NCBI GenBank assembly: GCA_024195585.1
Contig: SWBL01000124.1
Span: 62,001 to 126,000, forward strand
Length of the DNA stretch: 64,000 nucleotides
Source: Aureobasidium sp. EXF-3400
Taxonomy: Eukaryota > Ascomycota > Dothideomycetes > Dothideales > Saccotheciaceae
Direction: 5' to 3'
Made by a program: the position numbers and the translations under genes. The notes under the pieces were generated by a model. The model searched no databases. It was not told where the DNA came from and saw nothing but the letters and a program-made list of their open reading frames with translations. Positions 43,728 through 54,990 of this stretch are shown one piece after another; the stretch's first letter is position 1; each line of letters opens with the position of its first letter.

Positions 43728-44162
43728 CTACGATATCTTCTCGTAATGACGAGGGCTGGCTGTGAGGTCTTATCATGATGGGAGAAGGCCAGTTTCGCAA
43801 GGGCCTGCCACACAGCCTCGAAGGACTCTGCGTGGCATCCAATCACGCCATATCATGTATCGCAGCCCGCGTTGCTTACTGTATCGCGGGGTCTGTGCAG
43901 ATCTCCAATATACCCTGCAGAGTAGGATTTCACGTACTCATGCACAGGAGCCTTTGCGGTAGCAGGCTGCCCAGCTTGACAGAAGATCAGGTTATCTCGT
44001 CCAATCATCCTTGTTCTGCATATTATCCCACTGCCTGATGCAATAGTATTGTATGTTAATCTATATGCTGAACTCGTGGCGTCGAGGTCATAAACCAAAG
44101 GTCAGCCCGGTGCCGCTTCATGCGTGCTTCGTTCGTTACTCCTACGACTGCGAAGTTCAGTC
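43728..44162. promoter_or_regulatory. Divergent promoter, DUF7708 protein / AAA ATPase
   Basis: 435 bp separate the two divergent starts and hold no other gene, so both genes are likely driven from here. No clear TATA box or palindromic operator was found. Confidence 0.5.
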
Positions 44163-46938
44163 ATGAGCTATACCATGTCATCATCGCGGTCTCCCTCAAT
44201 ACATTCCGAGCGGTTTCAATCTGGAGACAGCGTATCGTTGGATTACGATCGAAGATCTTATCGTAAGTGTTCCTGTCTCATGGTCTTGCATCGAGCTCAT
44301 CAACATTACTCAGATGAAACCGAATATCGTCCTAGACATTACTCAGACGAACCTGATTATCGCATCAGGCGCCAGCGAGACCCTCCTACATATCGCACGG
44401 GCTCCTCTGGTCCCATCAGTTACAAACTGAACCTAAATTACAAGGGGGCCCGTGATAACGAGGTGCTGCTCTCTTCAGCTTATGTGAACGACCGACCGTT
44501 CAACCTACCCCCAGTCTGCGCATCGGAAGACAAAAAGCAAACTTCGAAGGAGCCGGTTCGCACTGATCATGCCTTTGAAGTTGTTACCGATGCTTTCGTC
44601 AAGGATATGGAGTCCCGTTACAGTTCTAGGGACAGACCAGCAGACCTCACGAGCGACGAGATGATGCAGGATGTGGGACTCTTGTCCCTGACGAAAGTCT
44701 GCCGTACACGCCTGATCATCCGATCCCCGCAACTACGCCAGGCTCTCGGCCTTATCATAAGATACTACCCTGGCAACTCCTGGATCTCAGATCCATCGGC
44801 GACTGTTATCATCTTCGAGCCGTACAGTGTACTCTTACATCATTTCGACGAGATAGAAAGTTTCATAGCACGCGAGTCTAAAAGGATTCCAAACCCAGAA
44901 AACGATGACGCTACAACGCAGATCGATCGAGACGATACTGTGCGCGATATGGTTCTCCTATTGGGTTTTCTCAGGCCTTTGCACGTAAGCGTCGTCACGC
45001 CCGCCGTGAAATTCCTAGCGCATGATGTGCCTACGATCAATTTTGATATGCTCTGGTATCTTTTCCGTCCTGGCACAGACGTGTGGATCCAGGAGAAGGA
45101 CACTGTATCCATGGCAGTCGTCCATAAATTTAAGTACAAGCGAGATGACAAGAAATCGAAGTGGAGCTCGACAGAATCCTCCGAGTTTTCGCTGCATCTT
45201 TGGCGTCTCAGTACAGACGGAAATCGAGTCGCTCGTACATCTGTCAAGCACAAGTTCGAACGCTTCCCCGGTCAGATGGAGATAAATGCCTTGGCTGTAT
45301 GTCCTGTATCCTACTGGGATGCCACGGATCATGGCGCTCGACGCCAAAGTACGCTTGCCAGAAATCGATTGCTTGAGGAAGTCATACGCGAGGGTAGCTT
45401 ACACGTTCATTACGACGAACCCAACAACATCGACAGTGTGGTAAGTTGAAGGAAACACCAGGTATTCTTGAGATCTAACAACCTTATAGATGCCGGGCAA
45501 AATGGTTGTCGACTTTCTCCGCCCTCGACCTATTGATACTCCGATGGGATTCTCTTGGCCACGCTTCGACGACTTGAAAGATCTTGACCCTGCACTGGAG
45601 AGCTACGACTATATATTTCTGAGCCACTCCAAGCCCCTGCCTCCAGAGCCTCAAACTTTAGATGACGATGATTGGGGATTCAGCTCAAAGAAAAAGAAGG
45701 TAGTACCAACGGTTGACTCACAAAAAAAGGCTTTACTCCTCACCACTCAGATGACTGAACATCAATTACTCCTCTTGCCTTACCGTGTGCCAGCGTTTTC
45801 GTTGAATACCAAAAAATGGCGTGAGTCTTCATTCAATCCATAGAAGCTTGAAAGCTAACGAAATATGCACCAAAGATGCGATCAACACAGCTTATATGAG
45901 CAAAGTTGAACCGTCAAACGACAGTATCAACAATCTGGTGATGTCTGAGTCCGCACTCAAGACCATCACAGCGCTTGCCTCGCGACAAGATCGTAATACA
46001 GCCAAGGCGACATGGTCGGCGGATTTCATCCAAGGGAAGGGAATTGGTCAGATCATACTGCTTCACGGTATTTGCTCCCGTCACAATATGTAGACAACAT
46101 CTCTAACAGGACCAGGGCCACCTGGAGTTGGGAAGACCTATACTGTCGGTACGAAACATCCAGGCTCCAATTTGCTAAACTCGCTGACTGTCATGCAGAA
46201 GCTGTATCTGAATGGCTAAGGCGACCTTTCCTTCCTCTCACTGTCGCCGATTTGGGTACCATCGAGACAAGCATCGAACAAAATTTGACCACCTGGTTCG
46301 ATCTCGCTGAAGTCTGGAATGCAGTTCTCCTAGTAGACGAAGCAGATATTTTCCTCGAACAACGTAAAAACAAAGATTTATATCGCAACGGACTAGTGAC
46401 AGGTAACAACTCCTCGAGACAGATCTCTAAAACATCTAAAGAAACAGTGCTAACAACTCTGACAGCATTTCTCCGCCGCATGGAATATTTCAAAGGCCTC
46501 CTTTTCCTCACCACAAACCGCGTCGGTCAAATCGACGACGCTTTCATCTCCCGCGTGCATGTCGCAATTGAATACCCAGCCCTGACTCCTTCCTACCGCT
46601 CCCGCATCTGGAAAGCCTTCTTCGCCAAACTGCACACTGAGCGTAAAGGCAAGATCAAGGTATCCCCAAGAGCACAAGCATATGTATTGGGCAAAGAAAT
46701 GGAACTGAATGGGAGAGAGATACGCAATGCTTTGCAAGCTGCTATCGCGCTTGCAGAGTATGAGGCTAGGACGCAAGAGGGGTTAGAGGGGGATGAGATG
46801 GTCACGGTGGAGCAAGGGCATTTTGAGGATGTTTTGGGGATGTGTGAGAGTTTTCATAAGTATGTGGGAAGTATTAGACGGGAGGACGAGAAGAAGAGGG
46901 CGAGTGGAAGGGGCGATCGTAATGATTATGGTGATTAG
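44163..46938 (+). CDS. AAA+ ATPase of the fungal DUF7025 type
   Basis: Six exons: 44163-44262, 44314-45440, 45490-45820, 45876-46067, 46110-46148, 46199-46938; 842 aa. A long N-terminal region (about 80-560) corresponds to the domain seen in front of this fungal AAA group. The ATPase core has Walker A GPGPPGVGKT (residues 584-593), assembled from exons 4 and 5, then EAVSEWLRRPF, Walker B LLVDEAD (640-646), sensor 1 LFLTTNRV and an arginine-finger-like ISRVHVAI. This group has no assigned role. The 39-nt exon 5 carries the P-loop lysine. Intron 4 is only 42 nt, and intron 1 (51 nt) is stop-free and a multiple of three. It is divergently paired with the DUF7708 gene. Confidence 0.88.
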
Positions 46939-47649
46939 TGAAAAGAGAGAGGGAATGTTGTTTGATGCTGTGTAGAAGCCATGTCGCGAGTCGTGAAGAA
47001 ACAAGACAGTACAGTTCATGAATTAGGTTTGTAGGCTACCTTGTAGTCATGATCCATCAGGGCCAATGGCATTCCGCAGGTACTCCCTTCAGTCGAAGAA
47101 CAACAATCGAAAGTAGAAGCACTTGGAGAGGAGAGCTGGTGGCTTGGCATGACGCGTGAGGCTGCGGCTGCCTTGTTGCCTTCATGCCACCTACCTAGCT
47201 ACCTAGCTACACCACTATCATCTCACTCAATACGTTTCCATCATATTGTCGCTGTAATTCCATCGTCTGTTCAACCTGATCTTGAGTGTGCATCCCCCCT
47301 TCTAGGGCACCAATGTCCGGGATGATCCGCCTTCGCCCTGTACCTTGATACGGTACAGTGTTGACCGCTCTTATCGTCCAACACAACTTTCCACACGCCA
47401 AAAGCTCGACTTCTCTCGGTGATGGTTGGCCGCTACATGGCTCGAGTCTCGAGGAATTCCCGTGTGTTGAGAGCATAAGTTGTCAGTACCGTAAGGCGCA
47501 GCAATGATGCGTTCCTGCAGCAGGACAAAAATAGTATCTGGCTGAAAAAGCCCGGCTGAGATCCAGATTCAAGCCAGCACTCGTCAGAGTGTTAAAGACC
47601 ATCAACCCACCATGAAGGTTATGTCTCCAACAAACTCGTCCTGCATACC
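46939..47649. other. Intergenic region
   Basis: 711 bp between two plus-strand genes. A small tandem ctacctag/ctagctac run is near 47193-47213. No gene supported. Confidence 0.4.
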
Positions 47650-49842
47650 ATGCCTACTTTATTACCCGACAGATTGTTGAAGAACATTACTATACTGGTA
47701 CCAAACGGTACCACGCAGCATGGCAACGAGAGGATACTTTGTTTGCCTATTACCTCGCACTACTGGCCCTCGATCTCAGCAGTCATCATCTTCTTTGCTG
47801 CCAACTTCTTGGCGCATGCCGCCACTGTCAAGTCAAGCCCTGGAGATGCGACACATGTTCAAGCTTGCAATGCCTTTCTGGCTCTGGTGTTCCCGATGTC
47901 AGGACTGTTACGTGCGCTGAACGCACTTTTGAGATACTCCCGAGCCGCTCAAACCGAATTGTACAAAGCTTGCAACGCTGGCGCACTATGCATGGTTGTT
48001 CGTGATCGCCATTGGCGGCCCGAAGATTCAGCAGATCTGCGCATAGGTGTCGTGTGCCGCTCGCAAGAAGAAGAGGGAGAAGAAGCAGACGAAACTAAGC
48101 CCATCAACGCAGAGCTGATAAAATATCTGCCCACCTATGCTAGAGAAAGGCCTTCAAGATGGGTACACTTCGACTCTGTCTGGGCACAATCTTATGTGGA
48201 TCCCGGTTTGAAACGAATCCATGGTATATTCACACTTCCGGAAGGGTACACTTTTGCCATCGTCCCAAAAGACACGATCCTCCGTGCCAAAACACGCGCC
48301 TGTAACGGCAGCGATGCAAAAAACAACATAAGCGCGTCAAAAAGTAACTTGAAGGCTGTTGCTTCGATGGTCCAGATCGTATCAGCATTTATCACCCTAC
48401 TGTCACGTCGTTCCGACTTGATCAACCGTTGGGGTTACGCTTCATATCACCTTACTGTCATCCCATACCTGTTTATGACTCTTGTCAACTTGGTCGGCAA
48501 CTTATGTATCGCAGACTATCCCTGTCTGTACATGGTTCGGACTGAGACAATGCATGAAGCAGAGAAACTAGGTGGCATGTTCGAAGGTGAAGTCGCACAG
48601 ACTATCACTCTCGACGACACGAGTGATGACCTGATTGAAGAACTCGCTTACAGTGGCGTCACCAACGAGGATATCATCAACTTCACAACGAAGTTACATC
48701 GCATGATAATCTTCTGGGGCCATCTAATCATACGATACAGCATGATGCTAGACTATGGCACGATGGTGAAACCCCAGATCTCCTCAGCCTCTGAGGCCAT
48801 GATCATTGACCTGCACATCTCTGGAGCTACTAGAGACCTGGATGCCGAGCAGGATACTTCCCCACTCCTCCCGGCTGAACAGATCGATCTGTCCAGTGAA
48901 CCTGATTCTGACTCACCCGACCATGAGGAAGCACAACATGGAGTTGACATGTACGCTGTGGAAGAAGTCAATCTTGGAAACGAACCAAAGTTTCGTTCTA
49001 TCGAGGCTGAAAGTTCTTCTCGTCGCTACCGAATACGGATCTGTGACCCGCCTCAACGTTCGCCATTCTACAAAATTTGGGAGAGACGACGTTCTGCAAT
49101 GCAATGCAGAGTCCGGAGAGCACGACAGACATACCATAGCCTGGACATACCTGATCTATGCTGGTCTCGAGTGTTCCGAGATCCTCATCTTCTTCTCATT
49201 GCCATTCGGAAACTTGATTCTTACACCACCGAACGCGAGTTCAAACCGGCGAATATGACGAAGTTATACTATCCTAGTTGCTCGCGATTCTTGCGAAACA
49301 GCAGTCCGAACCACCATAAAATATCGCGTACTGAGATCTCATCAAACGTCCCTCCGCCTACGCCTGATAGTGGACGTCGCTCGAAAGCTACCAGAAGCAA
49401 GCCCAACGCGCACACTCGCTGGGGAGTTCTTCTAGAGGTAGCCATTGGTCTATTTCTTGTCAGCTTCTTCTTCAGTGTCATCGCAGCATTGACTCAATTC
49501 AAACCAGGCCAAAGTTCACCAACTGAACGAGGCGTTATGATGGCCTGGTTGGCAAGCGGCCTCTATGGTTTTTGTCTTCCTTTTATGAGCACTTCCGAGC
49601 TACTCCGAGTCTTCTTTCTGTTCCCTCTGGTGTCAGTAATCGATCTTGCTCTTGCACTGAAGCTGAAGTCGTCGATGGACCGATTCTGGAGTCATTTTCT
49701 GGATGACAAACATTATACACCCTCGGCGTGGGAGGCGATCTTGAGTTTTGCACCATTGGCTATCTTTGTTCCGCCAATCTGGGGATTTGTGCTTGTTGTT
49801 CGTATGCTCGTGGAATGGGGCAACTGTACACGCCTTTATTGA
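47650..49842 (+). CDS. Large multipass membrane protein of unknown function
   Basis: An open frame of 730 codons. I recognise it only as a fungal multipass protein family without a named role. Hydrophobic segments are near residues 37-58 (WPSISAVIIFFAANFLAHAA), 235-255, 270-295 (YHLTVIPYLFMTLVNLVGNL), 345-365, then, near the end, WGVLLEVAIGLFLVSFFFSV, GVMMAWLASGLYGFCLPF, FFLFPLVSVIDLALAL and FAPLAIFVPPIWGFVLVV. A conserved-looking ACNAGALCMVVRDRHWRPED block follows segment 2. The middle (about 48950-49430) is doubtful: the second frame there contains a better membrane segment (TIAWTYLIYAGLECSEILIF), reachable by a candidate intron at 48951-49005 that fits in phase. The true model probably has introns or a lesion there. 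Confidence 0.6.
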   Translation: MPTLLPDRLLKNITILVPNGTTQHGNERILCLPITSHYWPSISAVIIFFAANFLAHAATVKSSPGDATHVQACNAFLALVFPMSGLLRALNALLRYSRAAQTELYKACNAGALCMVVRDRHWRPEDSADLRIGVVCRSQEEEGEEADETKPINAELIKYLPTYARERPSRWVHFDSVWAQSYVDPGLKRIHGIFTLPEGYTFAIVPKDTILRAKTRACNGSDAKNNISASKSNLKAVASMVQIVSAFITLLSRRSDLINRWGYASYHLTVIPYLFMTLVNLVGNLCIADYPCLYMVRTETMHEAEKLGGMFEGEVAQTITLDDTSDDLIEELAYSGVTNEDIINFTTKLHRMIIFWGHLIIRYSMMLDYGTMVKPQISSASEAMIIDLHISGATRDLDAEQDTSPLLPAEQIDLSSEPDSDSPDHEEAQHGVDMYAVEEVNLGNEPKFRSIEAESSSRRYRIRICDPPQRSPFYKIWERRRSAMQCRVRRARQTYHSLDIPDLCWSRVFRDPHLLLIAIRKLDSYTTEREFKPANMTKLYYPSCSRFLRNSSPNHHKISRTEISSNVPPPTPDSGRRSKATRSKPNAHTRWGVLLEVAIGLFLVSFFFSVIAALTQFKPGQSSPTERGVMMAWLASGLYGFCLPFMSTSELLRVFFLFPLVSVIDLALALKLKSSMDRFWSHFLDDKHYTPSAWEAILSFAPLAIFVPPIWGFVLVVRMLVEWGNCTRLY

Positions 49843-50238
49843 CCAGCTGTACGGAGGTGACCTACACAGCATGCGAGCCAAGACTACGAGTTTCACATTC
49901 GCAGTCTGCGACGGTTTGAAAATCCAGCACATGCATGATTATAGTGATAGTCACGGTCCTCGGGTCCAGCAGGTTGGTTATCGGGATGTACGAGGCGGTC
50001 ATTTGGTAGTCATGCCACTAGTCAAGTATAAACAATGTATTGTAATTCATGTATTAAATCTGTAATCTGCCTGATATTCATGCCTCATCAAAACCAATAA
50101 ACGACCTGCGGGTATCTTTTGTGAATGAAAAGCAATGTCATCAAAACAACCGCCAACGCCGGAGGAACCCTCGTCTCTTTTCATCTTCTTTTTCATCTTT
50201 TCTTTCTTTCTGGTCAACTGTGTCGTTTGACTGCCAAT
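49843..50238. other. Convergent intergenic region
   Basis: 396 bp, 3' UTRs of the membrane protein (+) and arrestin (-) genes. Nothing else seen. Confidence 0.45.
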
Positions 50239-51799
50239 CTATCCGGCAACAGTGACGATAGGTCTGCGATATGCTTCATATTCAGGTGGCAGGTCTGTGA
50301 ACTCTGGAGTCTCGAGATCATTGTAAGACCAACTGCCTCTGTGCTCAGCAGCAAGAAGCTCATCTTCATATCTGAATTCCGCCAATTGTTCTTCAATAGC
50401 AGATGAGTTTCGTGATGCGACATCAACTTCGCCCTTACCCTCAGCGGAGATCTGGAGCGGAAGCTTCAATTCCACAGAAGGGAAACCAACGCCAGCAGAA
50501 TGAATACCGAGAGAAAGGTTCAGCGAATATGTGCGCGAAACAATGCAACCGTGGAAAGTAGGTACGAAATGCTTGTCCTTGGGAAGTGCGACCGGAACCA
50601 CGATTTCTGCGGTCCAGAAGTTCTGACCCTTGTAGTTTGTGCTTGGGCTTGGGTATTTGGGGATTTCTTGGTGGGAGAGGCCAGAGTCGCGGCGGGTGAG
50701 TTCTTCATGTGTAGCTGACTCTGTTCGTGAGGTCCATTCTACTGAGCCCATGCAGCGTGAAGATAGTCCGAGGTTTATCGAGTGTGAGCCTTGTCTGTGG
50801 TCGAAGAGAACGTCCTTTTTCTTGGGGAAGTCCATACGTGCGCCGGTAGCATACCAGGTTGTGGTCTTGAGTTTGCTGCTCAAGCTTCCGAGACGGGGTG
50901 GTTGTGACTTTGCGTCTGCTGGGTCGAATCGTAGTTTGACAGTTGCCACTGTGCTGACGGTTGTATCTTCGGGGTTGTATGATTTAGGAAGGCGAAGTGA
51001 CTTTGGCTGTTCGGCCTCAATGATCAGGGTGCCGAGTTTGCCCTTGAACATGCCCTTCTTGATGGACTTTTCGGATCTCAAAATATAGTCACTGTCGCCG
51101 AGAATGTTGACTGGTGGCTGCTCATCCACGGTAGGGACAATGCGGATTGTCTTCATCTTCGTTGCCAAGTTCTTTGGAATAGTGCTAATGTCGTTGGCTG
51201 CTGTGATGCGAGCAGCGATCTGGTATTGGATCTTGGCCATGTCTGGACCCATGTCGTCGTGAGATGATAGAGTACCCAAGCTTGGAGGTAGCTGTAGATG
51301 GCAATCACGGATCGATTCGTGCTGGACTTCATGCTTGCAAACACGAGGAAGTAAGTGTTGGGGGACAACAAAGACAAAAGGGAAGTCGTAGGTTCGTCCT
51401 GGCTCGAGGATTCTTGGTTGAGGATAGCTTGATTCTGAGATGGGTTGTCGGAGTTTGAGGAATTGATGGAAGGCGGAAGCACCGCCGGCCAAACCAGGTG
51501 TAGAAGGCATCTTCTCCAAGAACGTCTTAGTTGTGCCTGGTTAAGAGGTTAGCTAGTGGCCATGTGGAAGTGGAGCAAACGTCGCAAAGCATACCGATAA
51601 ATTGAATGTCAACTTCCTCAAACCTCGTGCTGTGGGAAACGGCGATCTCGACCTTGCCAGAAAGCTTATCTAGGGTTGAGTATGATGAACGTTCATCGTT
51701 AAGGACAATGTTGATGTGAGGCTTCGATCCCAATGCTAGCGTGCGCAATCTGGAAGCCATGACACCATGGGAGGATGCATAAGATGAAGCGGAGGACAT
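50239..51799 (-). CDS. Alpha-arrestin-like protein with PY motif
   Basis: Two exons (minus): 51799-51595 and 51536-50239, intron 58 nt; 500 aa. Alpha-arrestins (ART family) bring Rsp5-type HECT ubiquitin ligases to plasma membrane transporters so that these are endocytosed. The N-terminal arrestin fold is seen in KPHINIVLNDERSSYSTLDK, LSGKVEIAVSHSTRFEEVDI; the C-terminal fold has GRTYDFPFVFVVPQHLLP, IQYQIAARITA and YKGQNFWTAEIVVPVALP. The C-terminus has one clear PPxY motif, PPEY at residues 485-488, the WW-domain ligand of Rsp5. No membrane segment is present. It may be cytosolic and act on transporters such as the OPT protein in this window, but that link is only speculation. Confidence 0.85.
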
Positions 51800-53405
51800 G
51801 ATGTTGGAGTCGAAATACGACGAGCACTCTGCCGGACAAAGGGCAACCAATGGGAGACTCGAGGTGCGGGGGATAGCTTCTGTTTGTAGATGGTACAAAT
51901 ATATAGGTATCAAAATTTGACTGCTCGACGAGGAAGGCGACGAGCGATGGAAAGTGAAAAGCGAGTACTGTGGACCTACCTTGACGTGCCAGCGTCTTTT
52001 ACTTATGTGATGTTGCGATGTCGACCAGAAAATTTGAGTCACCTTTCCCGATGGCATGCCACGCCCTGCTTGATCAGCGCGCCCTGCCTTTGACAAGAAA
52101 GGCGCAAGAAGATGCCTTCGGTGTAGAAACGCTTTAGCCGGATGTGGAACACGGGACACGCCCTTGTTGACGACAAAAGTCTCTGGGGAAAGCTCCGATC
52201 GGCAAGCGCTTCCCCCATGTGTTTCCCGTCCTCGAATGCTCTACACATTCTTCTCCGTTGATGAACAGCCTACCATTTTACTGCATGCTCAATCTGCTTT
52301 TCTGGATGGAATGAGAAAATTCTGTGTTCTATCTGAATATCTCTTGGACGCGTACCGATGCCGATGCTCACTACCGCTCTTTGTTTTGGCTTGTGAACGT
52401 GTTCTTGTCCGCTAGGCATCTAAAGGAAAGCACCTCTCAACAGAACCTCTAATAGTAGGTATAGCCTGAAGATTAGTCAATCATGATCGCTAATAGGAGG
52501 TGCTGCCGGCCAGGTGGTACTAGGTTTGTTGCATGCCATCTCGCATCATCAAACTTTTCATCACCTACTGGAGCATCGTATGACAACGCTTACAGATCGT
52601 GAGATCAGCCCTGTAGGGTTGTTTCCAAACAATACTTTCTACATGAACGGTCTCGTGCTGCTTTGCAGGAACTTCAAACATAGAATGTTCCCCGATTGGA
52701 GTCTCTGAGGCTACAAACAACTGCCCTAGGAGTTCTTTGTTTCTTGCGCCGTTCGCGGAGACGGTTGTGGCTTGCCATGACAAAGCAAGAAGTTCGCCGA
52801 CAAGACTTTTCCGACGGAAAACAGGCAGCCTCCACGTTCCAGCACACCCTGACCTTCTCCTTCACCGTCTTCGGTGTCCGTTATCATCTGCTTTTACTCG
52901 ATGGGCTTACCCCATGCCGTGCTTGCCGCTTCTTTCTTATGGAGTTCTTACCAAGCAACGGCTCACTCGACATCATACAGAAAGCCTCTCGTGTGGAAAT
53001 ACCGTACAAGGACAATGACTCAGAAGACTGAAGCCTCTCTCTAGGCTGCCAATTCAATAGCTTGATAACATCGTTTCTTTGTCATCTCCAGAGATGAATG
53101 ATCAGCAGGAGTCATCTCAGCTCCCAAGCACCCCGCATGTCTGGGACTCTGGGCTGGAGGGGAGATCTGGGGATCATCACAAAGCAACACGGTCCGCACA
53201 CCCGATTGAGAGCAGACTGATTGCCGAAATGGCGCTAGTGATCGGTCCGTAGGTTGACGACGTCTCGCACCTGGTCACCCTTCTGCCTACAACTGACCTG
53301 CATATACCGACATCTGACAATAAGCACGAGATCATCTGATCACGTCAACCAGCTCGAGTAGACTACACGCCAAGACTACCCAGGACTTACCCTAAACTCA
53401 CCAAT
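51800..53405. other. 1.6-kb intergenic region
   Basis: Divergent spacer between the arrestin gene (-) and the 71-aa gene (+). It holds ORFs of up to 111 codons (52696-53031), whose translation is Phe/Cys/Leu-rich without any motif. I see no repeats, RNA genes or mobile element. Confidence 0.4.
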
Positions 53406-53678
53406 ATGTCTGGCTGGGCACGGATAAGAGGTCTCAACCCCTCATTGACAAGCACTCCTGGATCCTCAGCTAACATGTGAAATACAGATGCTGTCTTGAC
53501 GTCCAAGTGGAACAAGCCTTTCCCGGTGACCATGATCCCCTCGGCCATCGGAGTCTACATGGCTATTTACTTTGCTGAGAAGCAAAGTGAGCGTCAGAGA
53601 CAGATCCTGGACGAGATCAGAGCACTTGGCGAGAAGGATATCGAGGCGGTCAAGGCAATTGCGAGTAAGCCGCGATAA
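53406..53678 (+). CDS. Small single-membrane-segment protein (71 aa)
   Basis: Two exons, 53406-53430 and 53488-53678 (intron 57 nt with a GCTAACA branch site); 71 aa. The product begins MSGWARIRDAVLTSKWNKPF, has one hydrophobic segment (VTMIPSAIGVYMAIYFAE) and a charged helical tail ending KAIASKPR. I cannot assign a family. Size, the basic/amphipathic start and one membrane helix fit small inner-mitochondrial-membrane subunits, but this is inference. The donor GTCTCA is not canonical; the acceptor and phase support the joint. The second exon alone is open from an internal ATG as 51-60 codons. Confidence 0.6.
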
Positions 53679-54151
53679 GTCTGGAAACTTATATTTTGGA
53701 GAGCAAGTTGTTGTAAGGCACCAGTAACCTTGATGGATAGGTGGGTACGATACGTACCATCGACTTGGTGTTGCCCAAAGCTAATCCTAGAAGCAGACTG
53801 TCCAGCGTCACAACAATCATTGTACATGAGTCGGAGCAATTTAATACTATGATTTACGTGTGCGTATAGTATCTCCATCTACGTTGCTTGTATATATTGG
53901 TCCTACATATCTTATTACTCTGAGCCGGCCTAAAAATCGGGTTTCGAGCACCCAACGTTCATATGCAAAGAGACATTCACAGCAGATGTGCTCGAGGGAC
54001 ATCGACAAGCCAAATACTAGAGTCAACGTCGTATGACACACAAAGCATCAGGATATTTGTATGATGTATCCATGGTACCAAACTCCTAGGAAAAGGCGGT
54101 AACTCCCCAACCCTTGACCATCATGATGCAGCAAAGTCTCGAGTCTCAACC
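53679..54151. other. Convergent intergenic region
   Basis: 473 bp, AT-rich, between the 71-aa gene (+) and the SCP2 gene (-). No gene seen. Confidence 0.4.
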
Positions 54152-54598
54152 CTACAGCTTCGCCTTGCCCTGCATCTTCTTGAAAATGGGTTCCATTTTG
54201 GTAGCCTTCATAACATCCCCCTTAACCTTCAACTTCCCACTCATAAACAATTTTTGCGCGTTCGCTTCTCCCTTGACCAGTTTCTCGAAATCGGCATCAC
54301 TCAATGACATTGTAACTGCAGATTTCTTGCCATCGGGGGCTGTGCCTTTGCCTGCTTTGCCGGATTCTTTCAGATCGATGTGCCAGGATTCTTGGGCGCC
54401 GGTGCTGTTTTTGAGGGTGAAGGCGAAGATGGCACCGCCTTTTTTGATGGCGTCTTCGCGCTCGGAGGAGGAGGTTAGGGCGGCGTTTATGGCGTCAAAA
54501 GCGGCGGAGGAGGGGAACTTGGCTATGAGTGTCGTGTCAGTATGGCCTTGTACTAGTCGACGATGGGGGAGGTGAAGCCTACGGTCTGCGATGGACAT
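54152..54598 (-). CDS. SCP2 sterol-carrier domain protein, peroxisomal
   Basis: Two exons (minus): 54598-54583 and 54522-54152; 128 aa. SCP2 domains bind and transfer sterols and fatty acyl-CoA, and in fungi such stand-alone proteins lie in peroxisomes. The spliced start MSIADPKFPSSAAFDAINAA is the family start. The rest has KKGGAIFAFTLKNS, SWHIDLKESGKAGKG, VTMSLSDADFEKLVKGEANA and LFMSGKLKVKGDVMKATKME. The C-terminus AKL is a fitting type-1 peroxisomal signal. The 60-nt intron is a multiple of three and has no stop, so an unspliced frame of 148 codons reads through with an insert that does not belong to the family. Confidence 0.9.
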   Translation of the reverse strand: MSIADRRLHLPHRRLVQGHTDTTLIAKFPSSAAFDAINAALTSSSEREDAIKKGGAIFAFTLKNSTGAQESWHIDLKESGKAGKGTAPDGKKSAVTMSLSDADFEKLVKGEANAQKLFMSGKLKVKGDVMKATKMEPIFKKMQGKAKL

Positions 54599-54784
54599 TG
54601 TGTTGTTTGTGAGGGGAGGAGTAGATGTCGGATTGTTCGTGTGAGAGCTGTAGAGGTGGTTGTGATAGTAGAACGACGAGAAGATGTAATCGAGTATGGA
54701 TATCAGATGGAGAAGGAGCACTCCAAGTCTTCGAGAGCTCATCAACACGCGCATACCAAATCTGGGGAGCCGAGGCACCGATTG

Positions 54785-54890
54785 TCATGTGAATTTCTTG
54801 GCAATGACGGCACCATTTGTCTGTTTCACTTTCTGGCGCTCCTTCATGTGAAGCCTCTCTTCTTCATGTGAACTCTTTTTCTTCATGTGA
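54785..54890. promoter_or_regulatory. Cluster of TCATGTGA sites upstream of the SCP2 gene
   Basis: TCATGTGA occurs at 54785, 54844, 54864 and 54883. The last three are within CTTCATGTGA, spaced 20 and 19 bp, close to two helical turns. They lie 190-290 bp before the SCP2 start. CATGTG is an E-box-type core bound by basic helix-loop-helix factors, which are known to act in lipid genes; the link here is inference. Confidence 0.45.
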
Positions 54891-54990
54891 TTCCATCAAA
54901 GTATCTCACGATGATTTTAAGATGGTGGCATTTGTGCAACAACGGTCTATGCGAATAACAGGAGACATCATAACTCGTTAATGGGACAAA

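Noticed and set aside
47193..47213. ctacctagctacctagctac micro-repeat
   Set aside because: Only about two and a half units; common simple sequence.
41780..49842. A biosynthetic or defence gene cluster
   Set aside because: No core synthase, P450 or transporter set; only the divergent DUF7708/AAA pair is suggestive.
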